From contig NXFV01001959.1 in NCBI GenBank assembly GCA_002803225.1, positions 1 to 64,000 on the forward strand: 64,000 nucleotides of DNA, written 5' to 3'. This stretch comes from Gamarada debralockiae. Lineage: Eukaryota; Ascomycota; Leotiomycetes; Helotiales; Hyphodiscaceae. The position numbers and the translations under genes are program-made. Shown here in pieces: positions 45,770 to 58,656 of this stretch. The first letter of the stretch is position 1, and each line of letters starts with the position of its first letter. The notes under the pieces are model-generated. The model was not told the DNA's origin and made no database searches. It was given only the letters and a program-made list of their open reading frames with translations.

Positions 45770-48700
45770 TCAATGTTGTGGTGGTGTGTTGGCAACGGTG
45801 GGTGTTGTGCCACCGCTATTGTGAGTGACGCTCGAGGGGCGAGGAGACGACGGTTGTTGGGGAAGGGAATTGTGCTTTGCTATTATGGCCATCTTCTTTC
45901 GAAGAGTTTGCAAGCGGGTACGAATCATTGAGACCACTTTCGAGGTGTTAGCAAGACACGAAGGAAGCATTAGGGAATCGAAACATACCTTTCATAACAT
46001 CCTTCCTATCGTCGATGTTGATGCCATTAACCGGCCCCTCATCAACTTTGGCGTCTTTGCCTTCCTTGAGGCTTGAGGCTCGTTGTCTCTGAGGTAGAGT
46101 CTCGTCATCATTCTCAAGGACAGCCTCGAGCATTCGGATAGCAGTGATGTAAGAGATCTCACAGCCTGGAAGATCTTCGTTGGCTATCTCATTGATGGCA
46201 GCTGAACGGCTCATCTCAAGCGCACGATCATACATCAATTTCTCAGCCGTAATGCCTGAGCTCAAAACAACGCCATCAGTCGAGGACGCACCGGCAATTC
46301 TCGAGGCACTCGTGTGGTTGCTTGGATGCCCGGGATGGTCTTCAGGTAATTTCTTCTGAGCTTCGACAAGCTTTAATCGGACGACTTCGGCTTTCTCAAG
46401 CACCTCGTTGAATCGACTGCGAACCCATTGAACTGCGGCATTGATCCGATTGCCAGCTGTCACGCTGCTAGGCGACTCACTTCTCGGTACATGTCCACCA
46501 GTAATGATTTCGCCTCGATTCTTTCGAGACCACCATGCCCCTGCTATATCCATCGACTTGGCGAGGAGTGAGAGAGCCTTCACATATAAAACAAGGGCTT
46601 CTTCTGATAATGCAACTGTGGCTTCGGTTGTGAGACCCTCGTCCTCAATTGATTCTCCGGATCTGTCGGTAGAGACACCTCCAAGTCCGTGATCCATGGA
46701 AGGTGCCAATGGAATGAGCTGCTTGTATTTGACTTCTGCAAAGCCGTATACCACATCGCTTCTAGTTGCAGACTCTTCGATAATGTTGACAGCTTTCTGG
46801 TCCTCATCAACTGGTCCACTAGGTCGGCCATCCCCAAGTAATCCAACAGTGCCTTGGGGGGTTGGGTAGGCCGGGAATGGGCTATACGATGGAGGCGGTG
46901 AAATACCTTTACCGATGAGAGTAGGATTCCACCCGACACCAAACATTCTCACACTAGCACCATGTAAAGCTTTTGCAATGGCCGAGGTGGTGGAGGGGCT
47001 GCCGTACGACTTCCCAAACGAGTTTTGTCGTTGTGGCACAACTTCTTGTCGCGACCGGCCCTGGGCGATCTGTACAACTCGAGAGGGAGATGCAGGCACT
47101 GCACCAGTAACCGAACTGGGTGGGCCTTGTGTCGTGGCACGTCGAGCAACCTGTCTTGTTTGAGGGGATGACGATTGATTGGCACCAACTATTCTGGGGT
47201 TCGCGGCCATTTCATCGGCAAAGGCATTGACCTCAACGGCTCGCTTCTCGACCAAGACGTACTCTCGTGCATCCCGCACTGCCTGCTCGGCCTCAGCTAT
47301 CGCTTCCCGATCAGGATCCTCTGCTCGTTGTGTTTTTTTAGGAGCATCATCCATCGAAGATTGTCGAGAAGACGTTCGTCTATCTGTTGAGACAGGGTTG
47401 AAAGTACGAGATGGTGGCCGCCCGGTTTGTATTACCGCAGAATTTGGGTCAGTTGCTGAGGGTATCATAGAGAGTCGTTTCTGATCACGAGAACTTGGAC
47501 GAGCTTCAAGTACATGGCGAGGAGGAGTTCCTGATAGTTTTCGATCTGGGTCCACAACTTGTGCTCTTGGTGACGAGGGCATTGGTCGATCACGTGGCGA
47601 CGAAGAGTATGACGGACCCGTATTGTGCTTCGTATCTCGTTCAGTTCCCGCAGCCTGTCTTCGATCGCTTCTCGTGGACGGTTGGCTTGACATTGGAGTG
47701 TCTTCCGACTTTGGCGCAGCTGGCTGAATCTCTCTAGGTCGATCTTCGCCCACTAACCCCGGAATCGCATCCACTACCACAGGGCTGCGGAAAAAGTCTT
47801 CGAAAGGAAGGCGCTCAACTGGTGTTCGTTTTAATAAATTCTTGATCAGATCTTTCATCGCTGGACTAATGACAGCTTCTCTCGGAAATCTGATATGGTC
47901 TTCACTCTGCTCAATCTTGCGGAGTAACTCCACATGATTCGTGGCTCTGAATGGAGGCCGTCCGACCATCATCTCAAATAGTACCGTTCCTACTGACCAC
48001 AAATCGGCTTTGGCGTCGTATTTCTCGTATCGGAGTATTTCCGGTGCCATGTACAAAGGAGAACCGCATAATGTCTCGGCCAGCGACGTCGAGGGTAGTG
48101 ATCGAGCGAAGCCAAAATCGGCGATCTTGAGCATGGGCAATGTGTTGATCCCAACCATCGGCACCACTGGTTCCGTGCTTGCACTCATGACCAAGGGATG
48201 GTCTTTTTGCTTTGCCAAGTATTGAGGCGCAGGAAGCAGAAGTAGGTTTTGTGGTTTGACATCTCGATGTATGAAATTTCGATCCCTCAAGAACTCCATC
48301 GCACTAGCCAATTGTTTGAGAAAATGCCGGACAATGACCTCGTTCAATCCTCCAGCTGGGGGCATTGGGTATTTCCGAACCATATCGACGAGAGCTGGAT
48401 TGTCGGCGAGCTTATCTCTTTTCTTGATAAAGTACGATAGATCCCCCAGCTCGCAATATTCCATGACCAAGTTTATGTGCGTCGGTGATTCTCGGCAGTC
48501 GATGAGGGCAACGATGTGTGGATGATGTAGGCCTTTGAGGATCTCGATTTCGCAGTAGAGGTTCTCCTTGAGCTTCTTGTTAAGTTTCGCTAGGTTGACA
48601 GATTTGATAGCTACTAAAGCTCCGCTGGACTACAGAAATGAGAATCAGTACAGATCCTTCCAAGTTGTCTGCCAATGATGATGGAAGTGCCTCGGAGATG

Positions 48701-48898
48701 GACTCGGTGGAAACATCGAAAGATCCATCTCCGAGGATGCCACAAGCTCGTAGATATCCAACATACCTTATGTGTACCTCTGAAGACAGTTGCAAAGCTG
48801 CCCTTTCCTATCTCCTCCTCTATGCGGAAAGATCCAACATTCGGGTCACCCGTCCTCGACCGCCTAGACGACGAGGACGGGGGCGGTTGAGCCGCCAT
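45770..48898 (-). CDS. ATG1: Autophagy-initiating serine/threonine kinase Atg1
   Basis: Exons 48898-48767, 48629-45989, 45936-45770 with introns of 137 and 52 nt; 979 residues. Atg1/ULK starts autophagy with Atg13 and Atg17 at the phagophore assembly site. N-terminal kinase domain: glycine loop GKGSFATVF, catalytic VAIK Lys53, then MEYCELGDLSYFIKKRDKL, HRDVKPQN near 162, DFGFARSLPS near 212, APEILRYEKYDAKADLWSVG near 237. The insert after HRDVKPQNLLLLP, with LAKQKDHPLV, is typical of filamentous-fungal Atg1. A long Ser/Pro-rich linker (300-560) follows. The C-terminal helical region, which binds Atg13, ends with SMIRTRLQTLRKKMA encoded by the last exon. The start has good context (GCCGCCATGGC on the sense-complement). 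Confidence 0.96.
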
Positions 48899-50118
48899 GG
48901 CAGCGATGTCGGACGATGGCAGATGGTTCGTCGTATCCTTCTTTGATATTCACCTCGATTGCTACCTGATAAGATGGGGATATAAAGTCGAGGTGAGATC
49001 GTTCTGCATGTACACTATAGTTGGGGGGGCAAAAAGCTAGAGCTCTTGAGTTGGTCGTCGTTGAAATGGTGCGGAGGTCGGTAGGCAACCGAAGCGAATA
49101 GGCAACCCTGGCAACGCTTGTTGAAAAGAAAGCCTCACGATGATAGCCTGAAGTTGCGGTTGGCAGACGCGGCTTTGAAATGTGTCGATGTAAGTATGGG
49201 GTACCAACAAGGTTACAGTTGGCGAGGCTGGACGTGCAGGTCGTTACTTGGGCGTTGGCTTAACGAATGGGATTCGATGGTTGCAGAGGTCAATCTAATG
49301 CCTCTGAATCAGCGATTTATGGGGAAATCGGTTGTTGATGAGGTCGTTTGGAGTTGTGAGATGGCGAGAGAGGCTGATTATGAGAAAGAGAAGCTGGGTA
49401 GTAGGTAACAAATCCGCGAGCTCGAGTCACAGTCACCGGACGCATAAGGACTGCGTAGTACGGAGCCCTTCAAAGTCCTTGATGGCAATAAGAGACTTCT
49501 GGCAGATTTCACTTTGGTCATAACGATATCAAAACCTTTGAATCATGCAAACGGAGAGGACAATCTCACTTAATCACGCAAATCATAAGAGTAGTGACTC
49601 AGGGTATATTGCCGAAAGAGGAGGAGATTACTCGTGATCCAGCACTCATTCACTCAATCACGCCGACGGATAGAACTTGATTTCTCAGACAGATATAGTG
49701 ATCCAAAGTTAGTCATTCGAGTGAATAGGAAGATTCAGGATCAAAGCCCTTAGACGAGTATACAATAGAACAAGTCCTACAGTCCTACAACGATTCAGCA
49801 CTGAATCTCGTTCCCAAATGCCCAGAATTGCTTTGCGGCCGAATCTTCTCAATAGGTTGCCATAGCTATCTCGTTATCAGTCGATAATCGGCGTGCTACC
49901 GGATCAAAAAGGCGTGTGCTCAACATTTCCTGTGCTTTCTGAGTGGTGTGGTTGCACAACGACGGTGATCCATTCTTGGTCCGCTCCCTCTATCTGTAAC
50001 AGACCACATCATCGTACATCTCTACTGTCTTATAAACTTTGTCCATCTCCCTTCCAAAAGTCTTCTAGCAACGCCTCCCATCGCCACGACGCCTCCTTTG
50101 AGTTTACACTTCCGGCAT
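48899..50118. other. Intergenic region upstream of ATG1
   Basis: ATG1 promoter and leader. Frames at 49118, 49332 and 49893 have no recognisable domain or splice support. Confidence 0.5.
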
Positions 50119-50495
50119 ATGACAAAGAACGCCATCGCGCGGGTCACGTTCCGAGTCGCGTCACAAGGGATCAATCATTGGATTGATTATGAGAGCATGT
50201 CATTCAAATCTCCTAAAGCGACCGCTTTTGAGAGTGTTTATGAGATAAGAAAGAAGAACTATGAGTCGCTTTCGATTGGCTGCATTGTACGTGGCGCACG
50301 ATTAGGGGTCTATACTAGGGGTGAGGTTTGGTGTGGGCGGGGTGTGAAGGTATGTATATTCACGTGATTTCTCCCCTAACTTCAACTCAGGACCTCCCTA
50401 AAGGATTTGAGTCGTACGATTTCCGGATCAAAGAGGACGACTTTTTGGCAAAGACCGGACCAAACAAGCCCTGTTCCACAAAAACATTTCTGTGA
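50119..50495 (+). CDS. Small hypothetical protein, two exons
   Basis: ATG 50119, exons 50119-50349 and 50391-50495 joined by a 41-nt intron (GTATGT...CTAAC...CAG), 111 residues. The frame stays coherent across the splice, ending RGVK then DLPKGFESYDFRIKEDDFL. It is a mixed, soluble-looking sequence with no family I recognise. Support comes mainly from the well-formed intron. Confidence 0.5.
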
Positions 50496-51263
50496 TCCCA
50501 CTGTTATCTGGGAAGAGGTGCGAGATTAAGAGCTATGTACGTAGTTTTAATAAAATCTGGCGAATTTAAGGCACTAATTTGTGCTGGCAACTATCAATTT
50601 CAGGCATCCACAGGACTATAGCAAAGGCAGGGATGTGAAATATCAGATCACACCACAGCACATCATCTCAGCCAAGTGAACATTTTGATGCGGGCGCCTG
50701 AACCGCTCAATGTTCTGAACAAATCAGCATCTGGATCGGGGATTCGGTCAACAGAAGCCCTCTTGACAGGTGGCGCCTGAAACGCTCATTGGGTACCAAA
50801 TCCGGCTACAGTCAGGCTGGATATCAAGCCCCGCCATTCGCTGGGAACCACTTTCCGAATTGGTCGAACACGCGCTTATCTCGGTGAGATCTTCGATTCC
50901 GTCACGGGGAGTATCACTGGATGAATTGCGGAGCGGAGAGTCACCGGGGTGTATATGGAATACGGAGTACAGACTGACGAGTGATAAGTGCCAAAGACTG
51001 TAGCCTCATGTGACTCTGACGTAGAGCGAAAAAGGGCAACGAGGCAATATTTTGTATCCAGCTTTCTCTTCTAGGATAGTTGATCTAGTGTCTATGGTAT
51101 CAAACTTCCCACCAGACCAGAGATCCATCACTCCCATGTACAATTTGTTCATACCATCGTTCGCAAACAAACACTTTTCGTAAACCTTGAATCCTACTCA
51201 ATCCCAAATGCCATGTGCCAATGCTGCTTTCCCAAAACAAACAATCCAGGTCTAAAAAACCCT
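50496..51263. other. Intergenic region, no supported gene
   Basis: A 77-codon frame at 50770 has no domain. Convergent side of the aminotransferase gene. Confidence 0.5.
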
Positions 51264-52747
51264 TCATAGATCAACATGAATATGCACACCCTTCTCTTCC
51301 GCCGGAATGACCTTGTCCTCAGCCTCCCCCTTCAAGCCCGGTAACTCCACAATAGCCTCCCCAATGATCTTCAACGCATCCCGGATCTCAGCCTCGCTAA
51401 TGACCAAAGGCGGTGCAAGTCGGATGATATTCTCGTGCGTGGGCTTAGCCAAAAGACCCTTGCTCTTCAAAAGCATGCAGAGATCCCACGCGGAATGACC
51501 TCCAGTCTGCGACTCATCAATCACAATCGCATTCAACAAGCCCTTGCCGCGCACCAACTTGATCATAGGAGACTTAAGATCAGCAAGTCCTTGGCGAAGG
51601 ATCTTGCCTAACGCCTCAGCTTTCTCGGTAAGGTTCTCCTCCTCCATGATCTCAAGCGCACGGATCGAGACCGCGCAACCAAGCGGGTTTCCACCGTATG
51701 TAGAGCCATGAGTGCCAGGCTCAATCGTAAGCATGATTTCCTTAGAGCTAAGTACACAGGAGACCGGGTACATGCCACCAGAAATGGCCTTTCCAAGTGT
51801 AACCATATCCGGCTTGATACCTGCCCATTGCGAGCAAAGCATCTTTCCGGTTCGGCCAATACCGGTTTGGATCTCGTCACAGATCAGAAGGACGTTGTGT
51901 TTCTTGCAGAGTTCGTGGACTTTTGTGAGATAGTCGTCGGCTGGGACTACAACGCCTGCTTCGCCTTGGATTGGTTCAACGATGAATGCTGCGGTTTCCT
52001 TGCCATGTGCTTCTAGGGCGGCTTCGAGGTCGGGGATGTTGTTGAAGTGGATGGTCTTGCCAGTGGATGGACAGACTGCGCCGACGCCTGGGACGTAGGG
52101 GCCGTAGTTGTTGCGGGATTCGGGATCGACTGACATGGAGATTGCTGTCATCTGTGATTCAAAAGTTAGTAGGTTATTTCTCAAGGAGTGATATGGGTAT
52201 TTACTGTTCGGCCGTGGAAGTTCTCTGCAGCAGCAAAGACCAATGCCTTGTTCTGCGGCACACCCTTCACCTTGTATGCCCACTTCCTCGCAATCTTGAT
52301 CGCGGTCTCAACAGCCTCCGCACCAGTGTTCATGGGCAACACCATATCGTATCCAAACACATCCTTAACCTTCTCCGCCCATTTTGGGAAGACATCGTTA
52401 TGGAATGCGCGAGAGGAGAGGGTAAGCCGGTGTGCCTGCTCGCAGAGTGCTTTCACGAGTTCGGGATGGCAATGGCCTTGATTGACAGCAGAGTAGGCAG
52501 AGAGGCAATCGATGTAGTGCTTTCCCTCGGGGTCCCAAACACTGCAACCTTGTGCACGAGCGAAGACTATGGGGAGTGGATGGTAGTTGTGGGCTGCATA
52601 TTTGTTCTCGGTCTCGATTGCGCCGGCAGTTGAGGTGGAGTGATATCTGGACTCTGCTAGGGCTGCAGGAGAGGGCTGGAACGTTGGGGCAGTCGCTTTG
52701 AGACCGCTTCCGTTGGTATCAATGTTTCCGTCTGCGTGAGGTGCCAT
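51264..52747 (-). CDS. CAR2: Ornithine aminotransferase
   Basis: Exons 52747-52205 and 52151-51264 with a 53-nt intron (CTAAC branch); 476 residues. The enzyme is PLP-dependent and converts L-ornithine plus 2-oxoglutarate to glutamate-5-semialdehyde and glutamate, in arginine breakdown and proline supply. Class-III aminotransferase features: [77 protein letters not shown] and the PLP lysine in [15 protein letters not shown] (about residue 298). Length fits the family. No mitochondrial targeting peptide is obvious; fungal enzymes of this type are cytosolic. The C-terminal tail ends HIHVDL. CAR2 is the yeast symbol for this activity. Confidence 0.95.
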
Positions 52748-53573
52748 GCTGATGGTTTCTGTATTGTAAGACTGATCTGTGATTGAGTATTTTGTAAATT
52801 TTCTTTGGCGGGGTATCTTTTTCGCAAGGGAGTCAAGCTGGGAGGAGAGAGAAATCTAGAGTACAAGGAGGGACCGTAGTGGGAAACGGCGTCATTCTAT
52901 AGAAAAAGATGGAAGCAAGTTGTTTCCTCTGAACTAGACCTCTAAGTGCAAGTAGATGCGGACTTCTACTTATCTTTACGCATGACCATCTTCTTGACTA
53001 ACAGATTCTGCAACTTGCTTTCCTTCGCGTTCATACTTGCCTTTAGGGATCAAACGGATGATAAAGGATCGTGTATTCCTGTGCTTAGGGGACGATGCGG
53101 GCGGTTCAGCCTGGGATCTGGGATAATCCGGACGCAATTGGTGGGGCGTTGGCAGTCCAGACGATTCATGCACCTATCAGATAGTGGGTGAAGCCAGGTT
53201 AATGATATGTCTCGTTATTGGTTGATCTTTGTAAGAATACGTAAGGCAAGAAGAAATGAGGCGGCAAGGCCGGTGATAAAGGGGATTGGGAATTTGAAGG
53301 GTGCCGAAAGGGATGAAAGCAGGTTGATGGGTTGATGCGTTTTCAACTTGATCCTCTCGGTTAATGCACCAATTAGTAGGGGTAACTAGAATATGAGTAA
53401 TTATGAATATTACTACACACTTCGTCTATCAAAACACGTGTGTATAATTTCTTCTGCCCTTGAAGAATCCACGCCTTTTCTGCTGAATAATTTCCTAAAA
53501 AAATAATTTCAAGAACACTGTTTCTTGAACTCTTTCCATCTGAGTTTCTTGGCTTCCCAGAAAACATCCCAAG
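52748..53573. promoter_or_regulatory. Divergent promoter region of the aminotransferase and GPI10 genes
   Basis: An 826-bp gap between two divergent starts. Frames at 52946 and 53373 are short. An ACACGTGTG palindrome lies near 53434. Confidence 0.5.
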
Positions 53574-55812
53574 ATGAGTTCAGCTGCAGCAATACCATTA
53601 CCGCCAAGGACAGCAGAAAGGGAAAAGAAGTTTGAGGCTCTCGACGAGAACGGTCTTCATCCTTTCGTCAATGAGCAAACCGCCAAAGATGTCTGGGTGA
53701 TGCTCATTATCTTCCGTTGTGTAAATGCTCTACTTGTTTGGACATTCTTTCAACCGGATGAATATTTCCAATCTTTGGAGCCAGCATGGCAGATGGCTTT
53801 TGGTTCTCAGAGTGGAGCATGGATCACGTGGGCATGTTCTCCTTCCCCTGAATTGCTTCATTTTCTAACAGCAGATAGGAATGGGAACATCAGCTTCGCT
53901 CTTCGTTACATCCAGCGTTGTTTGCAGCCGTTTATTACGTGGCGAACAAACCTATGGAACTTCTGGGCTTCTTCCCACAGTTCCGGGCCATGATCTTGTC
54001 AAGCCTGCCAAACATTGTACAATCAATTTTCGCTGCATTCGGTGACTATTATACCTGGAAGATGTCAGAGAAGATATATGGGATTGGAAGCAATACTGCT
54101 TGGACAGCTGTGAGTAAAGCATCCGTAACTGTTTTATGTTTGCTAATATTATATGCCAGCTCCTGATGACTCTCTTCAGCCCATGGCAATGGTTCTGTTC
54201 GACCAGAACATTTTCAAATTCTTTGGAGATGACGATGACAATCACTGCGTTGTACTTCTGGCCTTGGGAAGTGACGGTTAATTCTGTGCGAGTGGACTCG
54301 AAAGCGGAAGGTTCGAAAGCAGCCCCTGCCAAGACCTCAACCTCGTCAAGTATCCTTCAAAGCTCCCAATCCCTCACCAGGTACGTCTCGCTCCTCCCAT
54401 TTCCAAACCCAGCACTAACCACTTTGCTCAGTCTCCGTATCTCCCTCCTCCTCGCCCTAGCAGCATGCATTCTTCGCCCAAGCAACCTCCTAATCTGGTT
54501 CTGCATCCTGATGCCCACCCTTCCCCGCCTCCTCTCCTCCAACTCCCCGTCATCTCGCGTTCCATCGTCCGACTACCTAATCATCGTCCGAGAATTTGTA
54601 TTCTGCAGCATCGCCGTCCTCTCCGTCTCAGCTATCTCAGACCGTCTCTACTTCGGCGTCTGGACCTTCCCACCCTATCAATGGCTATCCTTCAACATCT
54701 CTCGCGATGTCGCTGTTTTCTACGGGCGCAACGACTGGCATTACTACCTGTCCCAAGGCCTTCCTCTACTCCTCTCTACTTATCTACCATTCACGCTGGT
54801 AGCACTTTACCAATCGACATCAAAGACCGACATTCGATTCCTCCTTACAACGACAGTTTTCACGACAATCGGAGTCCTCAGTCTAGTATCCCACAAAGAA
54901 GTCCGCTTCATCTACCCACTCCTCCCCCTCCTCCACATCCTCACCGCCCCCACCATAAGTTCCTTCTTCTCCACCACAACAACCAAAACAACCCACCCAC
55001 CGCCATTCCCTTCCACACCCGTCGCCACTACCGAAACCAAAACCCGCCGCAAACCCCTCCTCGCGCTCATCCTGCTCCTCAACCTCAGCATCGGAGCCTA
55101 TACCACCCTTTATCACCAATCCGGCGCTATGTCAGTAATCAACTTCCTGCGATCCGACTACGAAGACCTAGCGCTCGATATTCGCGGCGTGCCTCTCTCC
55201 TCCCCCGATTCGAATCAGTATGGAAGACCGGAGGATGGAGGTGTGGTGTTTAAAAAGACGACGGATTTCGATGAGTCTGAAACATTCGCCGGTTTCTTGA
55301 TGCCTTGTCATTCTACGCCCTGGCGCAGCCAGCTCATTTATCCTGGTCTCAAAGCCTGGGCTTTGACATGCGAGCCACCTCTCGATATCCCCGCCAACAC
55401 ACCAGAACGGGAGGCGTATCGCGATGAAGCGGATCGCTTCTACGACAACCCCCTTCAATTCCTCAAATCCGAGATAAACACGCGCTCCCGTCCCTGGCCG
55501 CGCTATATTGTTGGATTCGAGAGCATCGGCTCCGTACTAAAAGAATACTATGAAGGCGAAGCAGGGATGCCCGGATTTAGGGTTGTGGAGAGGTGGAGAG
55601 GGAGAAATTCTCATTGGCACGATGATGCCCGACGGAAGGGCGATGTGGTTGTGTGGGAGTTTGTGGATGGCACCAAGCTGAAATTGAGAGAGGAAAGGCA
55701 GAGAGAAGAGCAAGAAAGGGAGGAGAAGAGGAAGAGCAATACGGAGTGGTTGAGGGATTGGAGGATCCCGCAGTTGGAGGATTTGGGACTGGGGTGGGCT
55801 GCTCTGGATTAG
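53574..55812 (+). CDS. GPI10: GPI mannosyltransferase 3 (adds the third mannose)
   Basis: Exons 53574-53831, 53879-54109, 54160-54380, 54432-55812; 696 residues. It is a GT22-family ER enzyme that uses dolichyl-phosphate-mannose to add the third mannose to the GPI precursor (PIG-B in mammals). The luminal motif FFQPDEYFQSLEPAW is near residue 60. Next comes AWITWEWEHQLRSSLHP, which is formed only if the first intron is GC-AG (53832-53878, donor GCATGT). Many hydrophobic helices follow, with LSHKEVRFIYPLLPLL typical of the family. The C-terminal ~150 residues are soluble, ending in a charged coiled-coil. It depends on the dolichol phosphate made by SEC59 at 15-18 kb. Confidence 0.93.
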
Positions 55813-56093
55813 GAGATGGGATTTCTGATTTGGGGAAGTTGGGCGTAGGCTTTTGTTGGGGCGGATTTTGGGTTGTTGGAGTTGGAGGGAGGGCTGAGTT
55901 AGAAGACAGGCAAAGGACTGAAGTTAGACCGAAGTTGGACCTCTGAGGATGTTTCTTTTACCTTGGAGCTGATTTTGTTTTGTTGCACATCGCTCAAGGT
56001 CCGACTTGGAAGCAGGTGCTGAATCTTGGACAGAGTAACTGTATGCGCACTTGGATTTCCTAACTGTAGAATACAATGTACATCAATACTAGT

Positions 56094-57759
56094 CTAGAGC
56101 AGATAGCGATAATCTGGACTCATATCCTATTCTCTCGTCAGCAATTTGCAATCAGCGAAACAGTGCAAGGGGACATACACCCAACTCGGTCTTCTCATAC
56201 TCCGTCAGTCCCAGATCCGTGGGACTTCTATCCCTCTTTCTATTCGTCGCAATCACTGCAGCCGCATAAACACAACAACTGGCGGCACTCAAACACAAGA
56301 ATGCAAGACAGATACTATACCCTTTCTTATAATACGGTGCATCGGTAGACAAAAACGCGTAGGTGGCGATAATTCCGCCAATATTGCCGAATCCAACTTG
56401 CCACGCTGTACCCACAGCTCGTCTATGATGGCCCCCGAGATTCATATTGAACCAGCACACGATCACAGGCATAGCGGAATACGCGCCCATAGCGACGAGG
56501 AAGAGACCAGCGTATTCGAGCTCACGATTATGGTGGACTGTGATTAAGATACCAAATCCAGCAATAGCGACGCTGATGGGGATCAAAGTGAAAGCAAAGC
56601 GGTGCCGTGTGAAATCGGAGCAGAACGCTATGATCATCGCGAAGCCAAACGCACAAGCCCAAGGCGGGACAGAATGGAGTTGTGTCTCGATGGGCGAGTA
56701 ACCGTATGTTTGCACGATTGTTGGAGCGAAGAAAGCGTAGCCGTATGCGGGGACTATCATGCCGAAATACATGAATCCTCCGAGAATGACTTTGTAGTCT
56801 TTGAACACACGACCTACGTCGCGGAGAGTAATTTTCCGTTCAGCTGCGGACCGGCCTTGGTCGACTTGGAGGCGAGCTTTGACATAGTCTCGCTCTTCGG
56901 AAGTGAGCCATGAGGCGTCTTCGGGGAAGGAGGGGATCAGGAAGAAGAATGACAATGCGACGCAGCAGGTGAGCACGCCTTCGAGAATGAAGATCCAGCG
57001 CCAGCCATGGTAACCTCTCATTCCATCCATTTTTCCAATTGCGGATGCGAGGAGACCTCCAAATGCGCCAGCCAAAGTGGTGGAAGAGAAGAAGAAGGAA
57101 TACCGGCGTTGAGCTTCGGAGCGTTTGTACCACATCCCGATCAGGTAGAAACAGCCGGGGAACATGCCTGCTTCGAATAGACCGAGAAAGAATCGCGTTG
57201 TGAGGAGTCCGCCGTAACCTTGGACTAGCCCTTGGCAGATTTCCACGACGCCGAACATGAACATGCAGCCTGATAACCAGATACGGGGTTTAAACTTTTT
57301 CATGAGGACGTTGGAGGGGATTTCGAAGACGACGTAAGGTATGAAGAACATTGTGAGGGCGGTGTTGTATTCCACGCCCGTGAGTTTGAGGTCCTTGGTC
57401 AAGGAGAAGGCTTTGGCGTTGGCGATGTTGACGCGGTCGAGGAACGCGAGGAGGTAGAGTATGCAGAGGAAGGGAATAACCCTTAAATCGATCTTCGCTA
57501 TGAGTCTCTTCTCAGTGGTGTGCGGAGGGCAGACAACGTTGAGGTCGTCGTATTCAACTCCTCCGCCATTGGGGACGAGGTTCGGGTCATAGTAATTCGA
57601 GCGTTCGTTTTTAAATCCACGCTCGTTATCGACTGAGGTTGTGGGAGACTCGGTCGTCTCAGCTGGAATAGAGTCAGTGAAGGCCGTTTTTGAGAAGATG
57701 GAGATGCTGGCGCAAGGAGGGGTAAATCACTTACTCATTTTTGAGCCGAATCCGAACAT
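56094..57759 (-). CDS. MFS anion:cation symporter, allantoate permease (DAL5/TNA1) family
   Basis: Exons 57759-57735, 57662-56179, 56126-56094 with introns of 72 and 52 nt; 513 residues. The last exon is only 33 nt and gives the end GDMSPDYRYLL, which matches the usual tail of this family and supports the splice. Twelve membrane segments are expected: IDLRVIPFLCILYLLAFLDR, YVVFEIPSNVLMKKFKPRIW, TRFFLGLFEAGMFPGCFYLI, and others. A charged central loop has LTSEERDYVKARLQVDQG. Family members take up vitamins, nicotinate, allantoate or small peptides at the plasma membrane; the substrate here cannot be told from sequence. Confidence 0.92.
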
Positions 57760-58656
57760 CTTGACGTCGTTTGAGAGGTGAACTCGTCAAGCTCGAAAAG
57801 CAAGGTCTTGAATGTTATATGCTTGAGTCCTCGTATGTCAGCGCTCACCCAATGCGTGTGGCGGTCAGCACAGCGTCGTATAGAACTATTATAAATCGCA
57901 CGTTGTTGACGAAGAGAGGCAAACGCAGATAGGGCAGAGAGAAGAGACCCACGCTGCGGATTCCCTATCTAGCTTTAGCCATTTATCCATCATGTTGCCG
58001 CGGACTGTGAAGTCTCTCGGCAAGTCACTGGGCAGCCGAAAGTTACTCGACTTGGCAAATGATCGCCTCCGAAGAAAATATTGGCCTCCCCGCAATTTGG
58101 GCGGGAGGCTTGAGGTGGAATAGTTCCGAAGACTAAGCTAGATCAGTCTAGCTTATTAAGGCGCCTGATCCGCACTTGACAGCTCAGCCATTGGAAGGGT
58201 TTCACAGGTCAGATCTTAGCATGTGGTGGCGTCGCAGGGGTCAAGTAGATGTCCGCGACCGGCGGCTTGCCGATGATCGAATTTCAATTGATGCAGAACA
58301 TCGAAAGTGGATGAGATGACTCAATTCTCTTCTGGATCTTTCAGTCAATGACTCAAGCCTCTCTGCTTTTTCACTTGTTCCAGTGAAGAAGTTTGAAGTT
58401 GCTTTCTTCCCGGATTCAGCCAGAACTTCTCAACGACCCAATCGTTTAACCAGTTGAATCACTGAGTAGGAATACTTTTTGCTTTCCAAAATTTCAGCGT
58501 CTTGTCCCTCAATCCTCTCTCAAATTTAAAAACTAACAACTAAGGTATAAATAGGAATGGAAAATATCTACAAAACAGGATACTACCATAGCCTCGTGCA
58601 CCGTCGATAAATTCTAGAAATGCCCTTTACCTTTTCCATCCTTCATTCACTTCAAA
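57760..58656. other. Promoter of the MFS gene and 3' flank of the CBM1 gene
   Basis: Only short frames (e.g. 57889, minus). Nothing supported. Confidence 0.5.

Noticed and set aside
46441..47737. Several plus-strand frames opposite ATG1
   Set aside because: Antisense shadows of the ATG1 linker region.
49118..49408. 96-codon plus-strand frame upstream of ATG1
   Set aside because: No domain, no intron signals, lies in the probable ATG1 promoter.
54465..55253. 262-codon plus-strand frame overlapping GPI10
   Set aside because: Pro/Arg/His-rich out-of-frame reading of the GPI10 exon, with no domain.
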